Of a DNA stretch of 64,000 nt, positions 33,205 through 42,874 are shown one piece after another; within the stretch, counting starts at the first letter, position 1; every line of letters starts with the position of its first letter. The DNA lies in assembly GCA_904066235.2 (NCBI GenBank), contig CAJFCV020000004.1, positions 5,704,001-5,768,000 of the forward strand, in the 5' to 3' direction. Both the position numbers and the translations under genes were made by a program. The notes below the pieces were generated by a model that saw only the letters and a program-made list of their open reading frames with translations, was not told the origin of the DNA and made no database searches. Origin of the DNA: Bursaphelenchus xylophilus (Eukaryota; Nematoda; Chromadorea; Rhabditida; Aphelenchoididae).

Positions 33205-33625
33205 TTTTTAAACATTTTGATTTTTTAGAAAAATATTTATTATGTGAAACACAGAATGCCAAAACTTTTTATATAACGTAATCCTTGAAGGACCAGGAAA
33301 TCTGCTGTCCAGTGCAAAAATTAAAAGACGTTTCGCGACGTTAACGCGTCGTACACCGTTTTCGTAAGTTTGTCATAAATCCGCATCATGACAGATTTTT
33401 CAAAAAATTGGTATAGTGTTCTACCGCACACCAAGCTCGCAATGAATCCAAAAAATTTTTAACTGTATGTCTCGGCATGTGGAAAGCTTTCTAAAATTTC
33501 TAAGTTTTCATGAAAAACCTATCCCAAATTTAACACTTTCCCTAAAAAATCCTAAACTTTATCCTACTTTAGGCGTTACGAAAGTGTACCTACCCTCCAC
33601 GAATTGTCGATTTCAAGATCCGGAG

Positions 33626-34215
33626 TAGACATGGCTGGGGGGCCGGGCCGGGCCGAAAATCGCGGCCCGGCCCGGGGGCCGGAAGAGGTCGGCCCGGCCC
33701 CGGCCCCCAGGGGGCCGGGCCGGGCCGGGGGCCGACCGAGGGCCGAACTGTAAATATGAACAAGATTTAGAGTAAGATGACCCCCGGCGTTTTAGCTCAA
33801 ACCCCCAGTTACCGTCCAAATTTGTTGGACGGGCAACACTGATCGTAGCCGAGAGAACCCAATCCCGAGTAGGCGCTTCAGATTGGATGAGGGGGTTTAT
33901 ACTGGGTCATGGGGGGCTCAACTGGACTGGGGTGTTGTACTACCTTAGCCGATTGTTATAACAATCGACAATAAATTTTTGAATCAAAAAATTACCAACC
34001 ATTGCCTAAAGTACTTCAAAAACCCCAATCGGTTCTTGGCTCTGCGTTTTATTTTTATTCGCAACCCTAATTTTCGCTTTGAGACTGGGAATTTTTGTCA
34101 TTGGGGGCCGCTTGGGGGCCTGGCGGGGGCCCCCGGTCGGCCCGGCCCGGGGGCCGGAAGAGGTCGGCCCGGCCCCGGGGCCTTTAAAACTCGTTCGGCC
34201 CACTAGCCATGTCTA
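33626..34215. mobile_element. Non-autonomous hAT-type element (590 bp), GGCCCG-rich
   Basis: The terminal inverted repeats TAGACATGGCT and AGCCATGTCTA are perfect over 11 bp. They are flanked by identical 8-bp direct repeats ATCCGGAG at 33618-33625 and 34216-34223, the duplication size expected of hAT transposons. Both subterminal regions are extremely GC-rich and share a directly repeated block around CCGGGGGCCGGAAGAGGTCG (about 33679-33698 and 34147-34166). The centre carries no transposase-like frame. It lies in the 3' flank of the DM-domain gene. Confidence 0.85.
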
Positions 34216-34951
34216 ATCCGGAGAAGCGTTGCGTAAAAGCGGACGCTGCCGTTTATGTAAATAATTAGCGTTTGGCTTAACCAAAAGTTCAGCCCTAGTT
34301 GACCGGTCAGTATAGGCCAAAGAAAAATTTTTGCCCTTTTAAAAGTGTAACTACCCCTGACGATCGTGCGTGACGTTTTTGTCCATTGTGTAAAGATCGG
34401 AGTTGGTTATTGTATATACAAACGAAGAATGATATTAAAATGTGTATAGGAATAGATTAAATTTATGCCGTAAGTTGCGAATGCTGTTGCGTTGATACCG
34501 CGTACTGCTCAAAAAGTTCATTTCAGGAAAAAATAAATTTTCCTAGCCTCCCCTATGCATGCAACGACGAACCGACGCGATCCATAGTATCGTTGACCCG
34601 AAAAGTCGTAGTGCCAATTTTTGTGTAGCCAGCCCAATAAAGGGGCGCTCGACTATCAGAAAAACTGTGTTTTAAAGTTTAAAATTTCATGGAAACTCAA
34701 GTCCGTAAGTGTAGTAAAGTTACACTAATAACATGCGGTTGTTATGAAATTGCAGTTTGGATTTCTAAGCAGTAATTTTCAAATTTATTCAAAAAATACC
34801 CATAATTTGTTCTTAGCTCACACACATAGAAGTTTTCCTTGCTAACTCGTATAGCTTATACTGATAACACTACTCTAACAATAATATGATTAGGAAACAT
34901 TTTTTAAAGTGAAAATGTGGAAGAAATAATGATGTTCGATGCCCTTGAGAT

Positions 34952-37026
34952 CAGTAGCCGGCCAGAGTTGCTTCTTCGGCTACGAGTTGCCGTTCCAATT
35001 CGACCACTGTAGCTAGGAATCGTTGGTAGCGAGGATTGGTCAGTCTTTTCTTCCCCTCCGCATTTAGACTCAGAGTTTCCGTTAATGCCAGATATTCTTC
35101 TGGTTGTACATAGCCTAAAGTAAAATTGCGTAACTTCGATAAGATTATCTAGGTTGATTTGATGTAAAGCATACCATTTGAGATGCTGTTCTTGTTTCCT
35201 ATCGATGCGTAATAACCGGAAAGTTGCGAATTTGTTGAAATGGGCTGGGTGAAGTTCTGCGTAAATTCGGCAGCTGTTGTTGTTGTTAACTGATGCTGCA
35301 TTTTTTGCAGCAGATTACTCATATTCATATTGGATGAGGAAGTTGTTGGCAGTTGATAAATGTAGTTGTCTACAGAGAGACCTTGTTGTTGAACCATCTG
35401 AAGGAGAGCCGAGACTAGAGCTTCATTCTGAGGTACGGTCTGTTCACTGACTTGTTCTACTAAACTAGAATCATTCTGTTGAGAATACAAGGAAGCTGCA
35501 GAACTCGAGTTGTTAATCTCTTGCTTGAGTTCAGGGCTTTGTTCCATCTTCTCTTGTTGAGGTGAGTGGGATTGTGCTCTTTTTGGCATGTTTTCATTCA
35601 TCATGTAATGATCTAAACTTCTCATACTAGTAGTCTTATATATAGCCTTGTTGCTCTTGGTCGGTATTTCAATTCCATTTGAATTGAGCATGGCTAGCCT
35701 TTGAGCCGAGGCGTTTTGCTCTTGCAGTTCTTGTTCCCGTTGACGTTGTTCGTAAGGAATTGGAAGGCATTCTTCCTCTACAAGGTAATTGCACTTGGGT
35801 GTGTACTTACCACTTATAAATTTTGGGAATACTCTTAGTCGGGTGTTTCCATTCTTGAAATGAACTGGTTTGAGGACTAACCCGCATTCAGATGTCCTTG
35901 TCCTATACCTTCTGATAATCGCATTTGCTCTCATTGACATTACATTTGCACAGGTCTTACATGTGCAAGTGTTGTAAGGACAACTTGATGCATGTCCTTT
36001 GAGTACTACTTGTTGCCCATGCCCTTCGCATTTACGGCAAAAAAGAGTTCGCACAGGACCCTTAGGGCCTCGAGGGGCGGTCATAACTTTACCTCCTCCC
36101 GCCGCTTGACCCGGTTGAATTTGTAATTGCTCAAATGGCTGCTGAAATCGGGTAGGTGGTAAAGTGCGTGTCAATTCGGATGATAGGCTATTTCAATTAT
36201 GCCGAAACGTAATCAAAAGGTAATTTTATAGATAGCCAGATGACGTTAAGGGCTGTAAACAAGTGGACTTACTTGTTGTTGTTCAGCTTGTTCTTCGGCG
36301 ATTGTTCGATCAACGTCTGAAGTGAGAACTTGAGCTTCTACCACGATCTGAGTACCAGCTGGCAACTCAACGGGGATCCCTGCAGGGAGATCAGGGCTAG
36401 GTAAAGTGTCGCTGCAAGTGACATAATTATTAACGTCAACACGCTTAAAAAGCGTTCAGATTTTGTGAGACATGTTTCTTTCTTCCCTCTTTCATGCTCC
36501 ACACACCTGCTGGCGACAAAATGTCAGGGACAAGTTGTCTTCGTCTGGCCACACTCTTGGGCGTTCTTCGGCATGGCTCCGATCAATCACCCCTGTCTGC
36601 TCAGACCGTTCAATGTCTGCTGTGCAGTTAGGAGAACTGACAATTTTCAAAAAACTTTTTTGGTTTTTTTTTTGTTTTTTTGGACACTTCTTCCTCCCGT
36701 GCCTACGATCTTTATGCTTTTTCTTTAAAAATGCCGGGACAGACACCCGTCAACAAGTGATTTGAGGTTTTGGACTGTTCTTTTCTGATGGGCGGATTTC
36801 TGACCGTACTTTCGTTCACGAGTGGAAAAAAACAAACGGTGAAAAGTTCAAGATGTTACTACGTCTTTTGCAAAAGATCATAGTATCGAGCGACCTAGTG
36901 AATTTGCGCTGTTTCAAATTAATTGAGGGCGCCGTCCAGTCGACGTGACTTTTTCCATTTTTCTCTTTGTAAAGAAGGAGGAAGTAAAAACACTTACCTC
37001 ATCCTGATTTCTTGATCAGTTGACAT
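34952..37026 (-). CDS. DM-domain (Doublesex/MAB-3) transcription factor
   Basis: The start at 37026 (MSTDQEIRM) lies in a tiny exon (36998-37026). Exon 2 (about 36275-36424) encodes an acidic/Gln leader ending EEQAEQQQ. The large exon (about 35170-36142) has the DM zinc module: [20 protein letters not shown], then [20 protein letters not shown], with the intertwined Cys/His ligands, followed by the basic recognition tail IIRRYRTRT. Downstream are QREQELQEQ, Gln/Ser-rich segments and a last exon (about 34952-35113) ending [18 protein letters not shown]. Only one DM domain is visible, whereas C. elegans MAB-3 has two. An extra conserved-looking stretch follows the DM tail ([20 protein letters not shown]). 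It is expected to act in the nucleus, in sexual differentiation or neuronal identity by family analogy. Confidence 0.88.
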
Positions 37027-39388
37027 TAATAGATGTTATGAAATCAAGGTCATAATATAGATTTCACACGTATGCGGGGCTGGGCTATAACCATAACAAG
37101 ATATAAAAACGAATAGGAAGTGAACTAAAGACAACAAACCTTAAAAGAACACAGCAAACGATAAAGATAAATTGTCGCGCATCACGAAATAAGAAAATTC
37201 AACGTTGACCGCTTTAAAACCCTTGAAAGGAATTGAATTGTCAGTATATCATTAAACGGAAAAGGAATATGATGAAAGACTCTCGAACGGCATAACCCCC
37301 AAATGAAAGTATAACAGATCAGTGAGGAACTATCATTCAAAAGTATCTTCGAGAAATCCGCATAAAGTGCGAGCATTTAAGGGTCGGAGTGTCAGCGCCG
37401 TGCATTCAGAAGCCGGCGCTAAACTGGGAATTTTCCATTGAGAGACCGGGAGGGGGGAGGGGGGTTCCCGATCGCATCACTAAACACCGCGGACAACTCC
37501 CGACAACCCCAGAAATCAAGGGAGCAAAGGTGCAAGAGGCCGACTACAAACCCAGCTTTCCCAACTCCTTCATCTTCGGGTACAAGACCCTTGAGTTGCG
37601 CATTTGGGCATCGATGACACTAAAAAGCCCCTCTTCTGTGAGTAGAAGGAAGAGTTCCAACCTTTAAAGAAGCGCGTGACATCTATCATCCAATTTTTAA
37701 AAGTTGAATTCGATCTTTGAGCGAGTGTGGAGGGAGCGGGCGTGTGACTTGAGAAAACAATATCATCTACATCGGAAAGAGAAGGACAACATCGCAGGCA
37801 TAACACCTCTATGGAGCACCGTCAGCCAGCCGTCCATCTCATCATAATTATCAAAAAAACCAACACATCGAGATCGGTATATAAAAAGGAAGGAGAGCAA
37901 GGCTAGAGTGCGCGCGCACCTCACTTGCACCCAGCCCTTGTGTTGCACCCCCAGGCGAGACCCCCGACAACGCGACTTCTCTCTCTTTCCGTTAAAGGCT
38001 TCGCTGTGTAGCGGTCTCCATCTCTCTCGCACTCTTTCCGGTGATCTTTGTTTGAATCGAAGACCCGTCGCTCTTTCATTGAATTCTTATCAATGGCCTT
38101 TAAAGGTTTCTCAATGGCTTTATCTTTGTGCATCCTTGTTAATAACGAATATAAATAGACTTTACAATCGGTTTGTATCTCTGGAAATGGGTTTTCCACA
38201 ACTGTCACTTCGATTAATCCCGAAAATATTCTTCCAGAGGTTTCTGGAGCAAACTGTGATGGCTTTTATTATTCGAATTCAAACAGAAATGAAAAGGGAA
38301 ACAAGATCAGACACCGGAGCAAGCAATCGGATTTGCCAATGCTGCCATGCAGAGAAGCCGGTTGTGAATCCGTCGACGGGGAGAATCGATGGCTCTCTGG
38401 ACTATCTGCCTCTCCGTGAAGCCATCTTCCGGGGGAATGGGGGCTCCATTAAACGGCTGCCATGTTCGCATAAAATTGAAATTTAGACGTTTTTCTGGTG
38501 GCCGAATTGACGCCGATGCTACTGTCAACGACAATACTAGACCTAAAATATATGGATTCAGTCAGGGATGGTTATTTTTGACAGCTGTTTTTGCAACGTT
38601 TGTTTGCGTTTTTTTGTAAATTAATGTGGGGATTTTTTACTTCCATAACTTAAAAAAATGGAACTATTATCATTAAAAATATAGTCTTTGCAACAGAAGC
38701 GAAAGTCCTTGGTTTTGGGAATACATTAACATATGGAGCACTTTATATCAAGCGTTTTTAATCGAAATATTTCCGATACAAAAGCCGGATTATTATGTAA
38801 ACAAAGCTTGCTGAGTTTTGAATTACAAAAATCATCTTATCTTTTTTCTTAGAAATAATTTAATCACAGATAATAAATAGTAACTTTTATTTCACAAGGA
38901 TGACGCAGACTTAATGTAAAAAGAAACGAAATGTCACAAACTGTAAAAAAAACTTACAAAATGTGAATAAAATGAAACCTCGGGACATTTGTGGTGGGAG
39001 AAATCTGCAGTCCAACAACACCCTCTCTTTCTGTCTTCTGACGACCGTTGAAATGGCCTCACAAAAAAGAGTTTACACTTGGCCATAATGCCGGCTCCGC
39101 CCCCGAGGCCGACCCATCGGCTTCGGTAGCTGATTCACGGAGCCATCGGACTGGATACAGCCGTGTTTCGAAGCGAAGTTAATCCCAGCCTTTATCCGGT
39201 CAGCCGGTTTGAACACTTTTATCAAAATTGAGGATCCAATGTCCGCCTCTGGAGAGGCTTCGGCTCCGCTGGAAACCTGTCCTCTTTTCTCTTCACCCCA
39301 GATCCAGGTTAATCCCCAGTTTGGAGCGACATTTATAGATTGAGTCTTCTATTTTCTGACCATTCCCTCCGACTTTAAGTGTGTCATC
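37027..39388. other. Divergent interval between DM-domain gene (-) and secreted-protein gene (+)
   Basis: About 2.4 kb without a supported exon series. The frame at 37908-38486 is open but has no recognisable motif and no flanking splice pattern. The interval presumably contains the upstream sequences of both genes. Confidence 0.4.
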
Positions 39389-40327
39389 ATGTTGTCTACA
39401 GTCTTGCTGCTCTTCCTGTTCATAATTAGTCCAAGTTTTGCGTTTCCGGTGAGAGATGGACCAAGTTAATGAATAAGTAATTGCTCTTTCAATTCCAGGA
39501 CCCTGCCAAAGAAACACCAGCCACAATAGAAGACGCCGAGAAGGTCGTGGAAACGTCAGCACAACATGACTTCCCCTTCAACGTGAGTAAATTAGGCGTT
39601 ATATTTTAGGATCACTGAGGCATTTCTTCTTATAATTATTAAGTACTTCAATAATTTTTACTTTCTGCAGAACCCATCAACTTGACAATAATAATTAACA
39701 GCCCCATCACATCTTTTATTTAATCTTTTGTTTCCAGGGCATGGGCCGAATTGGAAATGGATATGGAATGGGAGGAATGGGCATGGGGGATGCTGGTAAG
39801 TACATAAAATAATGCGACGACCTCCTAGCAGTTAGTTTCGACTTCAATTGCAAGTGCCAAGCCAAGTCCAATTTGCCGAAAAACATGCAAGTGCCCACCG
39901 ATGCAAACCAAGCAGCCCAGCAACAGATTAATACGCTAAATGAACAAATCCGACGACTGAACGATCAATTGAGAAGAACACAACAAGGACAAAGCACGTT
40001 CGAGCAGTTCGGTGAGACCATTTGTTTGTTATGCATCATCCATAAAATGACGTTCCTGGAGAAATGTTCCTGGTTATGACATGAATTAAGCCCTGTCCAA
40101 ACATATTTATCAACTTTTTAGCTCAAATCTTATCGATGGCTGACGGACTGGACTGCAATTGCTCTGGCTCCTCAGCTCCTTTCAATAACTTCCCCTTCGG
40201 CGGTGGAGAATCCAGTAGAATGGGTCCCATGGGAGGTCAAATGCCATTCATTCCCGGAGGGAATATGATTGCATCACCCATGGGCCAACAAAGAATGTTC
40301 CCAGGAATGTTGGGGATGTTCCCATAA
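39389..40327 (+). CDS. Small secreted Gly/Met-rich protein with CKC and CNC motifs, unknown function
   Basis: Five exons (39389-39448, 39499-39582, 39738-39795, 39829-40011, 40122-40327) join in phase to a protein of about 195 residues. A signal peptide is clear (MLSTVLLLFLFIISPSFA). Then come an acidic propeptide-like part, a GMGRIGNGYGMGGMGMG stretch, DFNCKCQAKSNLP, a predicted amphipathic helix (QQQINTLNEQIRRLNDQLRR), SMADGLDCNCSGSS, and a Gly/Met/Pro-rich tail ending MFPGMLGMFP. The paired C-x-C motifs suggest disulfides or cross-linking. A poly(A) signal AATAAA lies at 40364-40369. I do not recognise the family; a nematode-specific extracellular or cuticle-associated protein is one possibility. 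Confidence 0.8.
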
Positions 40328-40507
40328 AACATTTTCGACGCCTATTTATTCTTATTTGTAACAAATAAATAAAGACTAAATTAATTTTGTAAGACTCAAG
40401 TCCCTTATACATGGCCACATACGGTGGAAGAACGAAGTAAAATTTTGTATAGATTTTGAGAAAATTTCGATTTTTTCATTAAACGAATTGGCGTGCTCTG
40501 TCAAGCC

Positions 40508-40740
40508 CAGTGGGTGGAAAACGGCCCTCTTTTTGAAAATTTCAGGGCCGGCCCGTTTCAAAATCTTGCAGGCACGGCCCGATAAGGCCCGGTTAGCGCT
40601 AACTGAAAAAAAATCCTTTGATCTTTCCGCCCTATCTATAATCTGATATGTACTGTATTATAAAAAATTTCCCGGCCCGGTAAAGGTCAGGTCAGGCCCG
40701 GCCCAGCCCGTTTAAAACTTTGTTAGGTCCGGCCCCGGTG
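40508..40740. mobile_element. GGCCCG-family non-autonomous element with 8-bp target duplication
   Basis: A 233-bp segment with several GGCCCG/CGGGCC blocks is flanked by identical GTCAAGCC at 40500-40507 and 40741-40748. The ends are CAGTGGGTGG on the left and CCCCGGTG on the right, so the terminal inverted repeats are short and imperfect. It lies between the secreted-protein gene and the thioredoxin-like gene, within 100 bp of the latter's start. Confidence 0.7.
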
Positions 40741-40837
40741 GTCAAGCCAATGATAAAAGATGTGGCATTTTGCATCAAGTAATAGAAAAAATATTTTTTT
40801 TAGCGGAAGAGCTTTTGAAAGTTTTTGTTGCAAAGTA

Positions 40838-41527
40838 ATGCTTTTAGCACGTCTTGCGACTAGAAATTGCAGAAGGGCATTCTCAGCAGATCCAGGTAGC
40901 CATTTTCTTGAATATGTGGACCTAAAAAGTCGAAATGGAGAGGTTAACAAAGAGAAATTCAGAAATGAGGTATGGAGGTTTCTAGAAACATGTTTCTGAC
41001 ATTATGGTCATGTATTTTAATTAAACATTTGCGTGACAAGTTTAATTTTAGGCTGTTCTTGTTTATTTCTCCGCCGGATGGTGTTCAACTTGCAAAGAAC
41101 TGACCCCGAAGATCAAGGTAATCCTTGGTTATTCATTTGTTTATTTTTTAGAAATTCTATGAAAACACCAAGGATCAGGGCCTTGATGTTGTGTGGGTAT
41201 CCAGAGACCGATCTGCTGATGACCAAATCGAATATTATGAACAACAACTCCCTCCATGGCCTTATGTCCCATTCGGGACCAAAGACATTAGGTATGTGCT
41301 TGGACGGCAGTGTGTGACATTAGTTAGTTTTTTCACTAAGGGTTTCTCAATTTAGAGGCTTCTTGAAACTGTTCGAAATCAAGACTATACCAACGTTAAT
41401 GTTGGTGGATAAAGAAGGGAAAGTAGTGGATGATGGAGCCAGGGTGAAGGTCGAAAAGAGCTACGAAAGCCCTGACGAATCATTAAAGGTCCTCAGCAAA
41501 TGGCGAAAGCAACTCGGGTTACAGTAA
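40838..41527 (+). CDS. Thioredoxin-like (nucleoredoxin/tryparedoxin-type) protein, possibly mitochondrial
   Basis: Four exons (40838-40969, 41052-41117, 41152-41291, 41356-41527). The N-terminus MLLARLATRNCRRAF is basic, amphipathic and free of acidic residues, like a mitochondrial presequence; an upstream in-frame Met at about 40760 would mask it and lies inside the repeat-flanked region. The thioredoxin fold shows VLVYFSAGWCSTCKELTPKI with a CSTC active site, DVVWVSRDRSADDQIEYYEQ, LPPWPYVPFG and the cis-proline motif KTIPTLMLVDKEG. This order matches nucleoredoxin-like proteins of worms, where the usual site is WCPPC. AATAAA follows at 41577-41582. The next gene starts about 100 bp downstream. 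Confidence 0.85.
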
Positions 41528-41629
41528 AGTCATTGATATTAAAATGATTTAGGAATAATCGAATCTAATTTCTTTTAATAAATCGATTTTTTAAATTTCA
41601 TTTCTGTTTTTTGGGGGCAGTTGGCGGTG

Positions 41630-42591
41630 ATGTATGGTGCGAGAGTGATGCCAGCATGTTTTGAATGCTATTCTGTGAACAGACCCCGCAAGTATCCCCA
41701 ACAGAATGACGTCGATTTCCTTTCCGAACTTCGTAATCTCGAAAAAGAATTGTTTTATGCCAAAGTGGAAGGACCCAAGAGTTCCAAGGATCAGATGAAA
41801 AGGGGGGACGTTGGACAAAGAGACGCGATGCGCAAAGAGTACGAAGACAATGCTGCCATTTATCTGTATGAAAACAAGACCGAAAAGGATCGGAAGGAAG
41901 AAGTCATCAATGTCAAGGAGAAGATGAGTAGTACACAGAAAACAAAAAGGAGGCCAATCAAGGATTCCGAACAGAAGGATAAAGTGAGCAAACGGTGCCA
42001 CAACGACGGCAAGGTCAGTAATTTTTATTATTTTAATGATTTCAAATTCCAGAAGATTCATCAGAAGAGTCGCCGAGTTAAGCAATGCACCAGAATCGGA
42101 GGCTCTGCTGATATTATTTCCAGCTCTTCTAGTCGTTGCGCTTTCCGTGCCTCAAGTTTTACATCAATTCATTCATTGGAAGCAAACACAAAAGATGAAT
42201 GCAAAAAGGAAATGGATTCAGATAACGATGAAGAAGTTGATGTCTCCCCGAAGGTTGCCTACTTCCAGGGATATGCGGAACATTGTGTCAAGGAGAGCAT
42301 AAAACCCAAACCCGTTGTTTACGGTACTTGGGAAGCCCGGGAATGTTTTGCGGAGACCTTGAGAAGTCTCTCTTACACCGTTCATAGTATGGAAACTCTT
42401 CGACAAGTGGGTCCGAGATCCAACCAAGATTTCTTCGATGGTGTTGTTGTAAGTACTTTAGTTTTGTAACATTCTTCTAGCACTCTCTCAGAGGCACCGT
42501 TGAACAGCTCAGCGATCTCCAGTATCGTTATGATCACGATGCCAACAACTTCCAGAAAAGTGTCAAAAATCAATACTGGTATTCTAAATAA
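41630..42591 (+). CDS. Charged protein of unknown function, likely second cistron of an operon
   Basis: The start ATG at 41630 follows a strong acceptor (TTCTGTTTTTTGGGGGCAG ending 41620), 93 nt after the preceding stop, and the preceding gene's AATAAA lies between, the typical layout of a trans-spliced downstream gene. Exons are 41630-42013, 42053-42448 and 42481-42591, for about 297 residues. The first part has PACFECYSVNRP and a Lys/Glu-rich stretch; then Ser- and Arg-rich sequence, an acidic DSDNDEEVD, and a C-terminal part with PVVYGTWEARECFAETLRS and YDHDANNFQKSVKNQYWYSK. The 39-nt first intron is in frame with no stop, so its retention would add 13 residues. No family was recognised. 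Confidence 0.7.
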
Positions 42592-42874
42592 ACATCCATT
42601 TACTGATTAATTTACTCTATACATATGTACATATAGTTATATTACTCCTTAAAGACACAATTTTGATTTAAGGCAAGAGATTTTAGGATTATGAAGGTCT
42701 AATTGTAAGTGATAACATCTGAGAATCTTTAACAGTAAGTGAGAGAGAAGGTCACTGTATTTCATTTTGAAAAGACGTCTTTTTCATGAGGATTACGAAG
42801 GCCTAAAATTATGTCTGAAAATAAAGTACAGTAACCTTCTATATAATAAACCGTATCACTGATGTTTGGCAAAG

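Noticed and set aside
37908..38486. 192-residue open frame with two CxxC-like pairs near its end
   Set aside because: The cysteine spacing fits no zinc finger, the translation is otherwise featureless, and competing frames overlap it.
41591..42085. 164-residue hydrophobic minus-strand frame
   Set aside because: Antisense shadow of the Lys/Glu-rich exons of the unknown operon gene.
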